Positions 1 to 9,953 of a DNA stretch of 64,000 nt are shown piece after piece (positions within the stretch are counted from its first letter, which is position 1; each line of letters begins with the position of its first letter). The stretch is from Thermoanaerobacter ethanolicus JW 200 (GTDB taxonomy: Bacteria; Bacillota; Thermoanaerobacteria; Thermoanaerobacterales; Thermoanaerobacteraceae). The notes beneath the pieces were generated by a model. It was not told where the DNA came from. It did not search any database and was given only the letters and a program-made list of their open reading frames with translations. The position numbers were made by a program, and so were the translations under genes. The DNA is taken from contig NZ_CP033580.1 of assembly GCF_003722315.1 (NCBI RefSeq), positions 310,001 through 374,000 on the forward strand. Reading direction: 5' to 3'.

Positions 1-155
1 TCTTGATCTATCTCCAATGCTGAATTTCCTTCTTCCACCCCCAGCCGTAAAGATTATACTTCATCATTATATTTTCTTTGTCCTCTTGGCATTTTGTAGA
101 CACTTCCTCTCTTTATATTTTTATTTTATCCTGTTCGAGTTAAAGTGTCTACAAT
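1..155 (-). mobile_element. Possible IS end with start of a transposase orfA (partial)
   Basis: On the minus strand an ATG at 92 opens a short frame, MPRGQRKYNDEV, then a stop. The next codons in a shifted reading (EEGNSALEID) resemble the helix-turn-helix start of IS3-type OrfA proteins. An 11-bp sequence TGTAGACACTT occurs near 146-156 and again, in the same minus-strand orientation, just before the ATG, as an IS terminus would. The element runs off the left edge and the frame is broken, so it is probably a remnant. Family assignment is a guess from the N-terminal style only. Confidence 0.35.
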
Positions 156-192
156 AATATACTAACACCACAACAAATATAATATAAAAAAG

Positions 193-249
193 TTGACAAA
201 ATGAATATGCATAGTCTAAAATAAAATTGATAATGATTATCATAATCAT
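193..249 (+). promoter_or_regulatory. Promoter with Fur box for the iron permease
   Basis: A perfect -35 TTGACA lies at 193-198 and a TAAAAT -10 at 217-222 with 18-bp spacing. It is followed at 229-249 by TGATAATGATTATCATAATCA, which matches the classical Fur inverted repeat. The site lies just downstream of the -10, where bound Fur would block initiation. The ribosome site AAGGAGG precedes the ATG at 265. This implies iron-repressed expression of the downstream FTR1 gene. Confidence 0.82.
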
Positions 250-264
250 ATAAGGAGGGTTTTT

Positions 265-1059
265 ATGTTAGCAGGTATATTAATTACAATCCGCGAAGGA
301 CTCGAGGCTTTTTTAGTCATAGGTATACTATTAGGATACCTTACAAAAATCAACCAAAAAAAGTACTTTAAACACGTATGGCTAGGTGCTATTGGTGCTA
401 TAGTTTTGAGTGTTGTTATTTCGTTTATATTCCAGGCTTTAAAAATTAGTTTTGAAGGCGAAAGTGCTGAATTATTTGAAATAGTTGTTGCAGCGATAGC
501 CATTATTATCCTTTCATATATGGTTGTCTGGATGCAAAAGCAGAGCAAGAACATCAAAGGTGAGCTTCAAGCAAAGGTTGATGAAGCTTTGTCAAATAAT
601 CAGGTATGGGGCATAACGATATTAGCATTTGTAACAGTGATAAGAGAAGGGATAGAAACGGCACTATTCTTAACCGCCTTAAAAGGTGAAGGTTTATTAT
701 TAGGATCATTTACAGGGTTATTTATAGCTGCAATAATATCTGTATTATTATACAAAACAACAATAAAATTGAATTTAAGGAAATTCTTTATGATAACTGG
801 CTGGCTTTTGATATTCATTGCAGCAGGTTTAACATCTCATGCAATTCATGCATTAGGAGAATTAGGAATAATACCTCCAATAATTGAAAAAGTATGGAGC
901 CTAGAATGGTTAATTCCAGATGAAAGTTTGTTAGGTAAGTTACTGCACGCGTTTATTGGATACGAAAGCACTCCGTCTTTAATGCAGGTCATTGCGTATA
1001 GTGCTTATATATTGATTGTAGGTAAAATGTTTATGAATAGTTCGAAAGGAACCACCTAA
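265..1059 (+). CDS. FTR1-family iron permease (EfeU-like)
   Basis: This 264-aa polytopic membrane protein belongs to the FTR1/EfeU family, which moves ferric or oxidised ferrous iron across the cytoplasmic membrane. Both signature REGxE motifs are present: REGLE at residues 10-14 and REGIE at 127-131, each inside a hydrophobic segment, as needed for iron coordination. About seven membrane helices are visible. No EfeO or EfeB partner follows, so it may act alone or with partners elsewhere. The ATG has a strong AAGGAGG site, and a Fur box overlaps its promoter, which supports an iron-uptake role. Confidence 0.9.
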   Translation: MLAGILITIREGLEAFLVIGILLGYLTKINQKKYFKHVWLGAIGAIVLSVVISFIFQALKISFEGESAELFEIVVAAIAIIILSYMVVWMQKQSKNIKGELQAKVDEALSNNQVWGITILAFVTVIREGIETALFLTALKGEGLLLGSFTGLFIAAIISVLLYKTTIKLNLRKFFMITGWLLIFIAAGLTSHAIHALGELGIIPPIIEKVWSLEWLIPDESLLGKLLHAFIGYESTPSLMQVIAYSAYILIVGKMFMNSSKGTT

Positions 1060-1127
1060 TACGTAATTTTATGTGAATATATACCTATTTGCGATACAAA
1101 ATAGCATTAAATTGTGGCGATAGTAAG

Positions 1128-1217
1128 ATGGAAAATAAAAGAAACATCCGGGTAGTTGATGATGAGAAACAGATCATCAATGTACTGAAACCTTGTCTAG
1201 AGAAAGAAGGGATATAA
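1128..1217 (+). pseudogene. Response-regulator receiver N-terminal fragment
   Basis: The frame reads MENKRNIRVVDDEKQIINVL and continues to a stop after 29 codons. The VVDDEKQI segment is the acidic-pocket start of a CheY-like receiver domain. A one-base shift at the stop would restore a GYNAL continuation typical of the family. Only the first strand and helix remain and no output domain follows, so this is a decayed gene fragment. Confidence 0.6.
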
Positions 1218-1864
1218 TGCATTGTTAATTCTCAAATTAGATCTCCAAAGATTTTCAATTATGATGGTATTTTTTAAGGGCATAAAAATATTTTTTCTCA
1301 AATTATTACAGCCTGATTAAAAATTTTTTTCGCTTTTTAAGAGCATTACCGCCAAAATATGTTAATATTTGTTACTGGCAATTTGAATTAATTAATGTAT
1401 AAGCGAAAGCTACTGCTCTCATAAACTGATTTCATTTTCTACCTGGTAAACTTCTTCTTCGTTTATTTCTCTTAGCCTTTTAGAGTATGCGTAGAAGATA
1501 GAAACTGTACCATCTCAAAGACGCCGTTTTCTGCGACGCTAAGGTCTAAAACGGCCTCTTGTAGCATTTCCGAAAGAAATACAAAGAAAGGGGGAAAGCG
1601 AAAGTTACTCGAAGCAATCTAACTTAAAGGAAATATAATACCATTAATTTTCATTTATTAAGCTGGTAAAGAGTCTAAAACTCTACCGTTTTCTCATATA
1701 AGTAATGATTTTATTATAAATAAAATGTATTCCACAACTGAACAAGCAAAGTATGTAACCGATGGTAAGCCAATTCAAATTAAAATATTTTAAAAACTTA
1801 CATACAAAATCTTAACACGGACATACTTTACCCTAACTTTTGACAAACAACCTAAATAAATTAG
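1218..1864. other. Gene-poor stretch after the response-regulator fragment
   Basis: No convincing coding region, RNA gene or repeat was seen in these roughly 650 bases. A 22-codon plus-strand frame (MYSTTEQAKYVTDGKPIQIK onward, about 1726-1794) ends in TAA and may be the tail of a lost gene. I could not identify it. Confidence 0.4.
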
Positions 1865-1903
1865 GACCTTTACATAATATATAAAACATATTATGTAAAG
1901 GTC
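1865..1903. terminator. Perfect 16-bp hairpin, probable terminator
   Basis: Arms at 1865-1880 and 1888-1903 (GACCTTTACATAATAT and its complement) form a perfect 16-bp stem with a 7-nt loop, followed by a T-rich TCGTCTTTT on the plus strand. It lies just beyond the 3' end of the minus-strand SHOCT gene. Confidence 0.5.
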
Positions 1904-1970
1904 TCGTCTTTTAAGGTCATAAAATGTCAATAGGAGCAATGTAAGCAAAAATAATGTCAAATTATTTAGC

Positions 1971-2255
1971 TTATTTTTTTAACATTTTTACTATTTCTGT
2001 ATATTCGTCTGAAGTAATTTCACCTCGAACGTATCTTAACTTGGCAATTTCTAATGCTTCATTATTAGGATCTGTATCGTGTTTTTTAAAAAAGTTAACA
2101 TTTCTAATCTGTTTTACTAGCAAGTAAATTACTACACCTATTAAAATTAAGAACAATATATTGGTAAGTCCACCACCGAACCAAGTTCCATAACCGTACG
2201 GATAATATCCTCCAAAACAATGACCTAAACCACCCGGTATATATCCTCCAAACAT
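1971..2255 (-). CDS. SHOCT-domain membrane protein
   Basis: This is a 94-aa protein. The N-terminus is rich in glycine and tyrosine, and a single hydrophobic segment follows at about residues 31-48 (NILFLILIGVVIYLLV). The last 30 residues (EALEIAKLRYVRGEITSDEY) are a SHOCT domain, a short C-terminal oligomerisation helix pair common in small Firmicute membrane proteins. The start is supported by GAGAGGAGGAG seven bases upstream. It forms an apparent two-gene operon with the next SHOCT gene. The function is unknown. Confidence 0.75.
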   Translation of the reverse strand: MFGGYIPGGLGHCFGGYYPYGYGTWFGGGLTNILFLILIGVVIYLLVKQIRNVNFFKKHDTDPNNEALEIAKLRYVRGEITSDEYTEIVKMLKK

Positions 2256-2286
2256 TGTTTTCTCCTCCTCTCTAAATATTTAAATT

Positions 2287-2475
2287 TTACAAAATACTTT
2301 TTAATTTATTATATTCTTCTTCTGTAATTTCGCCTTTAGCCAAGCGTATATCGAGTATTCTTTTTGCTTCGTTTGTTTGGTAATTTTTGTTTTCATGTAA
2401 ATTATTAATCATTCTTTGCAGGTCACCTGTTTTGTACAAATAAAAGCCAATTGCCAAGATTAATATAAGACACAT
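2287..2475 (-). CDS. Small SHOCT-domain membrane protein
   Basis: This 62-aa protein has an N-terminal membrane helix (MCLILILAIGFYLYK) and a C-terminal SHOCT motif (AKRILDIRLAKGEITEEEYN). I start it at the ATG at 2475 because GAAAGGAG lies six bases upstream. A longer frame reaching 2517 would run into the adjacent IS and has no ribosome site. The IS end at 2506 is only about 30 bp before this start, so the native promoter has probably been displaced. It precedes the larger SHOCT gene in the same direction. Confidence 0.7.
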   Translation of the reverse strand: MCLILILAIGFYLYKTGDLQRMINNLHENKNYQTNEAKRILDIRLAKGEITEEEYNKLKSIL

Positions 2476-2505
2476 ACTTTTCAACTCCTTTCTATTTATC
2501 GAAAT

Positions 2506-4149
2506 AGACTTGTGCAAAATTCAGAAGCCTTAATTTAAGCCATTCTACAGACATACTTTTTTCCTATCACTCTTGAATTTTTTATCTTTTATGTAGGATT
2601 TCCCCTCCCATTTGTCGAATTATTATATATACACTATAAAAAATTTTTTAAGAAGGAGGAAATCCTACATGTACCAGCTTCAATTGCTTTTAAATATACC
2701 TGAACTCTTTACCTCTCAGTCTAAAATTGATTTCTATTCTTCTATGTTTGAAAATCTTGACCTGTCTTCAATACCTGAATTCCCTTCCTCTAGTCCTGGC
2801 CGTAAGGGTTATTCTCACCATGCACTTTTTAGAGCTTTTATTGTCATGAAAGCTGAAAGATTCGGCACAATTTCTGACCTTTTAGATTATCTCCGCAATA
2901 ATCTTATCATTGCTCATCTTTGTGGCTTCGACATTTCTAAACCTCTTCCTTCTTATTGGACTTTTCGCCGTTTTATTAATGACTTCTCTCATGATTATTT
3001 GACCTCTATTTTTCAAAATCAGGTCAATATCCTCAAAAATATGGGTATTATCTCCGGTGAGTTTATTTCCATGGATTCTACCCCTATTAAAGCTAACACT
3101 AAGTTAAATAACCCTAAGTCTTTTTCTAAAAATAAATTCTCTAAAGATAATCAGCCTAAGTCAGATAAGGATTGTAAATTAGGCGTTTATTCTGCTTCTA
3201 ACGATTCTTCTAATAAACGCTATAAGTTTTATTGGGGCTATAAAAATCACATTATTGTTGATGCTATCTCTGGTTTACCCATCGCTGAAACTACTACCCC
3301 CGCTGATGCCCCTGATTTTGAAGCCGCTTTATCTTTGCTTGAGAAGACTAATAAGTGGTTTAACCTTAAGTATGTTAATTTTATTGCTGATAAAGGCTAT
3401 GATGTTAAGAAACTTTATAATTATGTTAGAAATATTCTCCACGGTCATTGCTTTATTCCTCTTAACAAGCGTAATTCTAAAAATCCCCCTCTGACTGATG
3501 ATGGTTATATGGTCTGTGAAGCGGGTATTAAAATGCTTAAAGATGGCAAGCAATATTTTGATGGTTTTATTAAGCAAAAATTTGTTTGCAAGTTCTGTAA
3601 TTCTAAGGATGATTCTGCCTGCCCTATAAATCATCCTAAATATTTTAATGGCAAAAAGCATAGAGGCTGTACTAAGTATGCTATTATATCTTCTGATTAT
3701 AGGTCCTCTATTAATAGAGACTCCCTATATTTTAAGGCCGTCTACAAATTGAGAATTGAATCAGAAAGATATAATTCCCGCTTTAAAGCTCTGGATTTTG
3801 AAAAGGCTTATGTTAGAAATATTAATTCTGTGAGCAACCTTAATACTTTTGGCCATATTACTTTGCTTACTGTCGCTATTGTAGCTATTAAATTGGGCAA
3901 ATATGATGAGTTTAGATCTCTTGTTGCTTTGATGCAATCGGCCTAATTTTTATTGAATCTATTTCATGCCATTTTTTAACATTTGACTTCTACAGGATAT
4001 TTATGCCCTTTTTTAGCTCCTCTTTTTGTCTTTTCTTTTCCCTTACCACTTCCTTTATGTTTGATTGTCAGTGTTGATTACTATATATTGTATGTAATAC
4101 ATATTTTGGTTTTTGATTATGATTATTTTAATTAATTTTGCACATCCCT
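2506..4149 (+). mobile_element. Complete IS, copy 1 (1644 bp, IS1182/IS5-like)
   Basis: The element is bounded by imperfect 16-bp inverted repeats: AGACTTGTGCAAAATT at the left, and AATTTTGCACATCCCT at the right, whose complement begins AGGGATGTGC. It is flanked by an 11-bp direct repeat ATTTATCGAAA (2494-2504 and 4150-4160). It has the same length as the copy at 25294-26937 and differs by only a few bases, so one is a recent transposition product. It carries one transposase gene and lies directly upstream of the SHOCT operon, pointing away from it. Confidence 0.9.
2669..3946 (+). CDS. IS transposase, DDE type (IS1182/IS5-like), copy 1
   Basis: This 425-aa DDE transposase catalyses cut-and-paste movement of its IS. 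The first catalytic aspartate is in SMDSTPIKAN, the second in FIADKGYD, and the glutamate in the C-terminal helix ESERYNSRFKAL. A cysteine cluster (CKFCNSKDDSAC) between them is typical of the IS1182 relatives. The N-terminus has the DUF772-like region. The start MYQLQLLL is chosen because AAGAAGGAGGAAA sits just upstream; a longer frame begins in the IS end. The protein appears intact. Confidence 0.88.
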   Translation: MYQLQLLLNIPELFTSQSKIDFYSSMFENLDLSSIPEFPSSSPGRKGYSHHALFRAFIVMKAERFGTISDLLDYLRNNLIIAHLCGFDISKPLPSYWTFRRFINDFSHDYLTSIFQNQVNILKNMGIISGEFISMDSTPIKANTKLNNPKSFSKNKFSKDNQPKSDKDCKLGVYSASNDSSNKRYKFYWGYKNHIIVDAISGLPIAETTTPADAPDFEAALSLLEKTNKWFNLKYVNFIADKGYDVKKLYNYVRNILHGHCFIPLNKRNSKNPPLTDDGYMVCEAGIKMLKDGKQYFDGFIKQKFVCKFCNSKDDSACPINHPKYFNGKKHRGCTKYAIISSDYRSSINRDSLYFKAVYKLRIESERYNSRFKALDFEKAYVRNINSVSNLNTFGHITLLTVAIVAIKLGKYDEFRSLVALMQSA

Positions 4150-4248
4150 ATTTATCGAAAAATTGTTAACTTGCTTTACCTTTATTTTAAAACTTACTTT
4201 TGAAGAAAATATGAAGAGAAAATAAATATAAAAGTACGTTTTTCTTCA

Positions 4249-4408
4249 TGAACTGGCAAAGGTCTTGGGCATTCAGACGTAAAAATGACTCTTAATACAT
4301 TATTCGCATGTACTTCCCGAAATGCAGAAAGAAGCAGCTGAAAAACTAAGTAAGTTATTTATAAACGGTAAAGATAAGATGTTGTCATTTTGTTGTCACC
4401 AACACTAA
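4249..4408 (+). pseudogene. Tyrosine recombinase C-terminal remnant
   Basis: The translation gives LGHSDVKMTLNT and then, after a one-base insertion, SHVLPEMQKEAAEKLSKLF and a tail to a stop at 4406-4408. This is the conserved C-terminal box of phage/ICE integrases, where the nucleophilic tyrosine sits in T-Y-S-H. The frameshift falls exactly at that tyrosine, and further shifts lie upstream, so it is dead. It ends 49 bp from tRNA-Thr, a usual integration target, which suggests the scar of a lost integrative element. Confidence 0.7.
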
Positions 4409-4456
4409 AATAAAAAAGCAAGGTACTTAAAAACCTTGACTTTTTGACAAAAAAAA

Positions 4457-4532
4457 TGGAGCTGGCGAAAGGACTCGAACCTTCAACCTGCTGATTACAA
4501 GTCAGCTGCTCTGCCTATTGAGCTACGCCAGC
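4457..4532 (-). tRNA. tRNA-Thr (anticodon UGU)
   Basis: This is a full 76-nt cloverleaf on the minus strand. The acceptor stem is GCTGGCG/CGCCAGC, the D arm GCTC/GAGC, and the anticodon stem GCTGA/TCAGC with loop CTTGTAA (anticodon TGT). The T arm contains GGTTCGAGTCC and the 3' CCA is encoded. It lies between the integrase remnant and purA. Confidence 0.96.
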
Positions 4533-4640
4533 ACCTTTATTAGCTATCCAATTGTCCTGACATTTATATATTATACTTAGAGCAACAGTATATGTCAAGC
4601 TTTTTTATAAAATTTTTGTAAAAGAGCCTTAATCACTTTA

Positions 4641-5936
<1,296 letters not shown>

Positions 5937-7319
5937 CTATTTAACTCTCGTTAGAATTTCTCTTGCAACTACAACGCCAGATACAGAGGCTTGTGCCAGT
6001 CCCCGTGTAATGCCTGCTCCATCTCCCGCCGCAAATAGATTTTGAATTTGCGTTTCAAATTTGTCAGTAAGCTTTACTCGTGAGGAATAAAACTTTACCT
6101 CAACACCGTATAAAAGTGTATGTTTAGAATATACCCCTGGAGATACTTTGTCCAAAGCTTGCAACATCTCAATTATTGACTGCAAAAATCTATAAGGTAA
6201 CACCAAGCTTAAATCCCCTGGTGTTGCATCTTTTAAAGTGGGCTCTACAAGTCCTCTTTTAATCCTTTCCGGAGTAGAGCGCCTTCCTGCCAACAAATCT
6301 CCTAACCTTTGGACAATCACTCCATCTCCTAACATATTAGCAAGCTCTGCAATATAACGACCATATTCTATTGGCCTATTGAAAGGATGAGTAAACTCTT
6401 TACTTACCAGTATTGCAAAATTTGTATTCTCCGTTTTTATATCTTTGTAACTATGCCCATTTACAGTTTTTATGCCATTATTGTTTTCAACAACCACCTT
6501 GCCATAAGGGTTCATGCAAAAGGTCCTTACTCTGTCATCAAAAGACTTAGAATAATATATAAATTTAGATTCATAAACCTCCTTTGTAATATCCTCCATA
6601 ACAACAGCAGGGATTTCTACTCTCACACCTATATCTACCGCATTATTCTTTGTCTCTAGCCCAAGTCTATCAGCTTCTTTCTTAAACCACTCTGCCCCTT
6701 CTCTTCCAGGCACAACCACTATATATTTGCCGTAATATTCTTCTCCTTTTTCTGTAACTACACCTTTCGCCTTCCCATTTTCTACAATTATCTCAGTTAC
6801 CATTGTCTCTGTTTTAATCTCCACTTTTTCGCCAAGGTATTCTCTCATATTTTTTATGATATCGAAACTTTTATCTGTCCCCAAGTGTTTAATAACAGCA
6901 GGAATCAATTTTAAATCTGCTGCTTGAGCTCTCTTTTCAATTTCTCTAATCTTTGCTCTATCCGTTCCATGAACTTCTGTCGTCCCACCAAACTTTACAT
7001 ATATGCTGTCTACATAACTTATGAGATGATTAAGCTGAGACTTCGGCATGTACTCGTCTAAAACACCACCAAACTCTGAGGTTAATGTTAACTTTCCATC
7101 ACTAAATGCCCCTGCACCACCTATGCCTGAAGTAATAGAACAAGGTTTGCAATTAAGGCACTTTGAACCATAAGCATTAAGAGGGCAAATTCTCTTTTGT
7201 ATATCTTTTCCTTTTTCAAACAAAAGTATGTCTAAACTTTCATTTTTGTCTACAAGCTCTAAAGCCGTAAAAAGGCCTGCAGGTCCGCCTCCTACAATAA
7301 TAACATCGTATATTTTCAT
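5937..7319 (-). CDS. FAD-dependent dehydrogenase (COG2509-like)
   Basis: This 460-aa flavoprotein begins with a Rossmann FAD-binding motif, VGGGPAGLFTALEL (residues 9-22). It has a cysteine-rich segment CPLNAYGSKCLNCKPC near residue 65 and a second dinucleotide-fold element, FAAGDGAGITRGLAQA, at the C-terminus. This arrangement matches the uncharacterised NAD(P)/FAD dehydrogenases common in Clostridia, whose substrate is not established. It lies 15 bp upstream of purA on the same strand. The long intergenic region upstream (7320-7509) holds no recognised element. Confidence 0.82.
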   Translation of the reverse strand: MKIYDVIIVGGGPAGLFTALELVDKNESLDILLFEKGKDIQKRICPLNAYGSKCLNCKPCSITSGIGGAGAFSDGKLTLTSEFGGVLDEYMPKSQLNHLISYVDSIYVKFGGTTEVHGTDRAKIREIEKRAQAADLKLIPAVIKHLGTDKSFDIIKNMREYLGEKVEIKTETMVTEIIVENGKAKGVVTEKGEEYYGKYIVVVPGREGAEWFKKEADRLGLETKNNAVDIGVRVEIPAVVMEDITKEVYESKFIYYSKSFDDRVRTFCMNPYGKVVVENNNGIKTVNGHSYKDIKTENTNFAILVSKEFTHPFNRPIEYGRYIAELANMLGDGVIVQRLGDLLAGRRSTPERIKRGLVEPTLKDATPGDLSLVLPYRFLQSIIEMLQALDKVSPGVYSKHTLLYGVEVKFYSSRVKLTDKFETQIQNLFAAGDGAGITRGLAQASVSGVVVAREILTRVK

Positions 7320-7509
7320 AAAAATATGACCCCTTCTCTTTGATGTAGTAAACTACAAAACCCGTAATATATATTACCAAAAAAAGAATTACAAATCAAT
7401 AAAAATGCGAATTTTATTTGAATAATTCTATTAAATGTTCGTATTTCATAATGGCTATCGCCCAACTATATTTATTAAAATCTTTTCAAAACAATTCCTA
7501 TAAAAATAA

Positions 7510-7536
7510 AAAGACAGGCTATTACGCTCTGTCTTT
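7510..7536 (-). terminator. Intrinsic terminator of the chemoreceptor gene
   Basis: On the minus strand AAAGACAG and CTGTCTTT (7529-7536 and 7510-7517) form an 8-bp stem followed by TTATTTTTA. It starts 16 bp after the chemoreceptor stop. Confidence 0.8.
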
Positions 7537-7552
7537 CATTACTCATTAATTT

Positions 7553-8800
7553 TTATAAAGATACAACCAATTTCGATAATACATTTTCTAGTTGTGTAGC
7601 TGATTTTAGCAGATTTTCCGAACTTTCTTTTATTTCCTCAATAAATTTCATGTGCTCTTCTGTAGATGCGGCAACTTCTTCAGTGGATGCAGCAGTCTCT
7701 TCTGACACTGCTGTAATATTTGCTATAGATCCTATTATTTCATCTTTATACCTTGCAAGTTCCATCATCGCATTATTCAACATATGTATATTTTCAGTAA
7801 TAGTATCTATTGAACTCTTGATCTCATTAAAGGCAGCATATGTAGTTTCCACTTGATGCGCTTGGTCTTCCGCAATTTCCTTTACCACATTTGCTTTTTC
7901 AACTGTCTTGTCTGTTTTTTGCTCTATTTCGCTTATAATCTTGGCTATTTCACTGGCAGCTTGTCTCGATTGCTCTGCTAAATTTCGAACTTCTTCTGCA
8001 ACAACTGCAAATCCACGACCAGCCTCGCCGGCTCTTGCTGCCTCAATAGCAGCATTTAAAGCAAGCAAATTGGTCTGGTCTGCAATTCCCGTTATCACCT
8101 CTATAATCTTTTCAATATGATGAGAATTTGCTTGCAACTCATTTATCGCACTAACAACTTCGTCAATTGACTCTTTTGTAACATCAGTTTTTTCTTTTAA
8201 AGAATTTACTGTGTGCATGCCATTTTGACTAAGTTTATCAGCATTTATAGTAGACTCTTCTACGGCTTTGAAAAATTTAGCCGAATCATCAATACTATTC
8301 CCAATATTCTGCACCATATCGGCTGCATTAGAAGTATCTTTTGCTTGTTCAGAAGCTCCATTTGCAATCTCTTCCACTGCCTTAGAAATTTGTTCAAAAG
8401 TCATATTCCCTTGTTCAATAGATTTAAAAAGAGCATTTGCCGTATCTTTAGTGTTTTGAGCAAAAGTAGAGACATCTTGTAAAATTGCTCTAACATTTTC
8501 CATCATCGTATTAAAAGTCGTTATTAATGTACCAATCTCATCTTTTCTCTTTAAATCTACCTTAGCTGTAAAATCTCCTTCTTGTGCTTTTTTAAGTTCT
8601 TCAATTAATTTTTTAATAGGTCTTGTAATATTTAATGAAATAATTACTGATAAAATTAATGACAAAGCAAAACTAACACTTGCTACTGTAACAAAGAGAT
8701 GCATTACTTTATCGTCAACCGCAAAATAATAAATAGCCCCCACCGGTATGGCTGCTACTATAAGAAATGAAATAATGAGTCGCCAAAATATGCTTCTCAT
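7553..8800 (-). CDS. Methyl-accepting chemotaxis protein without a sensor domain
   Basis: This 415-aa chemoreceptor has two closely spaced N-terminal membrane helices (residues about 7-27 and 35-57) with almost no extracellular loop. A HAMP linker follows ([20 protein letters not shown]), then a long coiled-coil signalling domain whose hairpin tip reads [20 protein letters not shown] and [13 protein letters not shown]. It would dock CheA/CheW at the membrane. Lack of a periplasmic domain means it probably senses a membrane or cytoplasmic cue rather than an external ligand. It is monocistronic with its own terminator. Confidence 0.92.
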   Translation of the reverse strand: MRSIFWRLIISFLIVAAIPVGAIYYFAVDDKVMHLFVTVASVSFALSLILSVIISLNITRPIKKLIEELKKAQEGDFTAKVDLKRKDEIGTLITTFNTMMENVRAILQDVSTFAQNTKDTANALFKSIEQGNMTFEQISKAVEEIANGASEQAKDTSNAADMVQNIGNSIDDSAKFFKAVEESTINADKLSQNGMHTVNSLKEKTDVTKESIDEVVSAINELQANSHHIEKIIEVITGIADQTNLLALNAAIEAARAGEAGRGFAVVAEEVRNLAEQSRQAASEIAKIISEIEQKTDKTVEKANVVKEIAEDQAHQVETTYAAFNEIKSSIDTITENIHMLNNAMMELARYKDEIIGSIANITAVSEETAASTEEVAASTEEHMKFIEEIKESSENLLKSATQLENVLSKLVVSL

Positions 8801-8859
8801 ATGTGTTCCCCCCTTTTATAGATTATGTTTTCACCCCACCACCCTGCTACTTTAAGACT

Positions 8860-9030
8860 TCACCTACCAATCAATTTAAGGATGTATTCAAACAATACTC
8901 CCCCAAGGTAAATTCCTATAATGCCAGCTATTCCTGGTAATACATTCGGAGCAGGGAGTGGCAATTTTAAAGATGAAAAAATTAATCCTACAATCATTCC
9001 AGTAACTAATGCTAACAATGTCTCTTTCAC
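8860..9030 (-). CDS. XapX-domain small membrane protein (GTG start)
   Basis: This 56-aa protein starts at a GTG with AGTGAGGTG upstream. It has two hydrophobic helices: ETLLALVTGMIVGLIFSSL, then, after KLPLPAPNVLPG, a second helix IAGIIGIYLGGVLFEYIL. The PLPAPN..PGIAGI..I.LG pattern is the XapX (DUF1427) signature. Its function is not known. It was missed by ATG-based calling. It lies between the chemoreceptor and the YitT fragment on the same strand, and no partner is evident. Confidence 0.8.
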   Translation of the reverse strand: MKETLLALVTGMIVGLIFSSLKLPLPAPNVLPGIAGIIGIYLGGVLFEYILKLIGR

Positions 9031-9158
9031 ATTAACACCTCACTTTATTTTTATCGGTATTTTTATTATTTACTTTAACCAATTTTATATTATATCACAA
9101 TTTTTTGTTATTTGTCAGACGTCTAATCACTTTTCAGAAAAATAAGATGTGTACAGCA

Positions 9159-9878
9159 TTAATGAATCGACCTCTTTTGCAATTTACCTCCTAAAACATC
9201 GTAGACATCATGTATGGTAACAAAGGCTCTTTCGTCATGTTCCTTCACAATCATTTTTAACTTAGCAATCTCCAAACGGCTAACTACAGCATACAAAATT
9301 CCTTTTGTTCCTTTAGTATAACCACCCTTCCCTTCCCAAAGCGTAACACTTCGTCCTAAACGGGCTATTATAGTTTCTGCAATCTCATCTGCTTTCTCTG
9401 TAACTATCATAACAGCTTTCGCTTCATCTAAACCTTCTATAATCAAATCAATAACCTTAAAAGCAATAAAATAAGTGATGAGAGAATACATGGCTCTATC
9501 CCAAGTAAAAACTATTCCAGCACTTCCAAGAATAAAAATATTAAAAAATAATACAATTTCTCCTACAGAAAAACCACTCCATTCTGAAATTACCACTGCC
9601 ACAATTTCTGTTCCATCCATTGAACCTCCATACCTTATTACAAGCCCTACTCCAATTCCCAAAATGATACCTCCAAAAACAGAAGCCAGCAAAGTATCAC
9701 TTGTAAGAGAAGGGAGTTTCTCTAAAAAAGTGACCCCTATAGAAAGAATCGTAACAGCAAAAAAAGTAGAAATTACAAAACTCTTACCTATTTGTTTATA
9801 ACCAAAAACTAAGAAGGGAATATTTAATAGAAAAATAAAAGCTCCAAGAGGCAATTTTGTTAAATAGCTTAATTCCAA
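9159..9878 (-). CDS. YitT-family membrane protein, apparently N-terminally truncated
   Basis: This 239-aa protein has the YitT integral membrane region and the C-terminal DUF2179 cytoplasmic domain (GRSVTLWEGKGGYTKGTKGI). Family members are usually about 280-290 aa and begin with a helix containing a GG(V/T)xG turn. Here the frame begins at LPLGAFIFLLNIPFLVFGYK, so the first helix and loop are missing. The only start is a TTG, and the preceding DNA is the terminator of the upstream oxidoreductase gene. A deletion that joined the terminator to the gene body explains this. Whether it is still functional is uncertain. Confidence 0.72.
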   Translation of the reverse strand: MELSYLTKLPLGAFIFLLNIPFLVFGYKQIGKSFVISTFFAVTILSIGVTFLEKLPSLTSDTLLASVFGGIILGIGVGLVIRYGGSMDGTEIVAVVISEWSGFSVGEIVLFFNIFILGSAGIVFTWDRAMYSLITYFIAFKVIDLIIEGLDEAKAVMIVTEKADEIAETIIARLGRSVTLWEGKGGYTKGTKGILYAVVSRLEIAKLKMIVKEHDERAFVTIHDVYDVLGGKLQKRSIH

Positions 9879-9911
9879 ATGCCTGGTTAAGTCGAGATTT
9901 TTAAAACATAT

Positions 9912-9948
9912 AAAAAGGTCCTACCATGAATATAGGTAAGACCTTTTT
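9912..9948 (-). terminator. Terminator after the CoA-disulfide-reductase-like gene
   Basis: AAAAAGGTC and GACCTTTTT pair, extended inward by CTACC/GGTAAG with a bulge. T runs occur on both strands, so it can work bidirectionally. It begins 6 bp beyond the oxidoreductase stop. Confidence 0.82.
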
Positions 9949-9953
9949 GATCG

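Noticed and set aside
1500-1640. Possible riboswitch in the gap after the FTR1 gene
   Set aside because: Some G/C-rich patches occur (AAAGGGGGAAAGCG) but no consensus of a known class and no downstream gene in the right orientation.
3255-3661. Overlapping frames inside the IS transposase (both strands)
   Set aside because: They are shadows of the transposase reading frame with no ribosome site and repeat identically in copy 2.
7320-7509. Purine riboswitch before the purA-linked dehydrogenase
   Set aside because: No TATA..GG/CC purine-aptamer core could be matched in the minus-strand leader.
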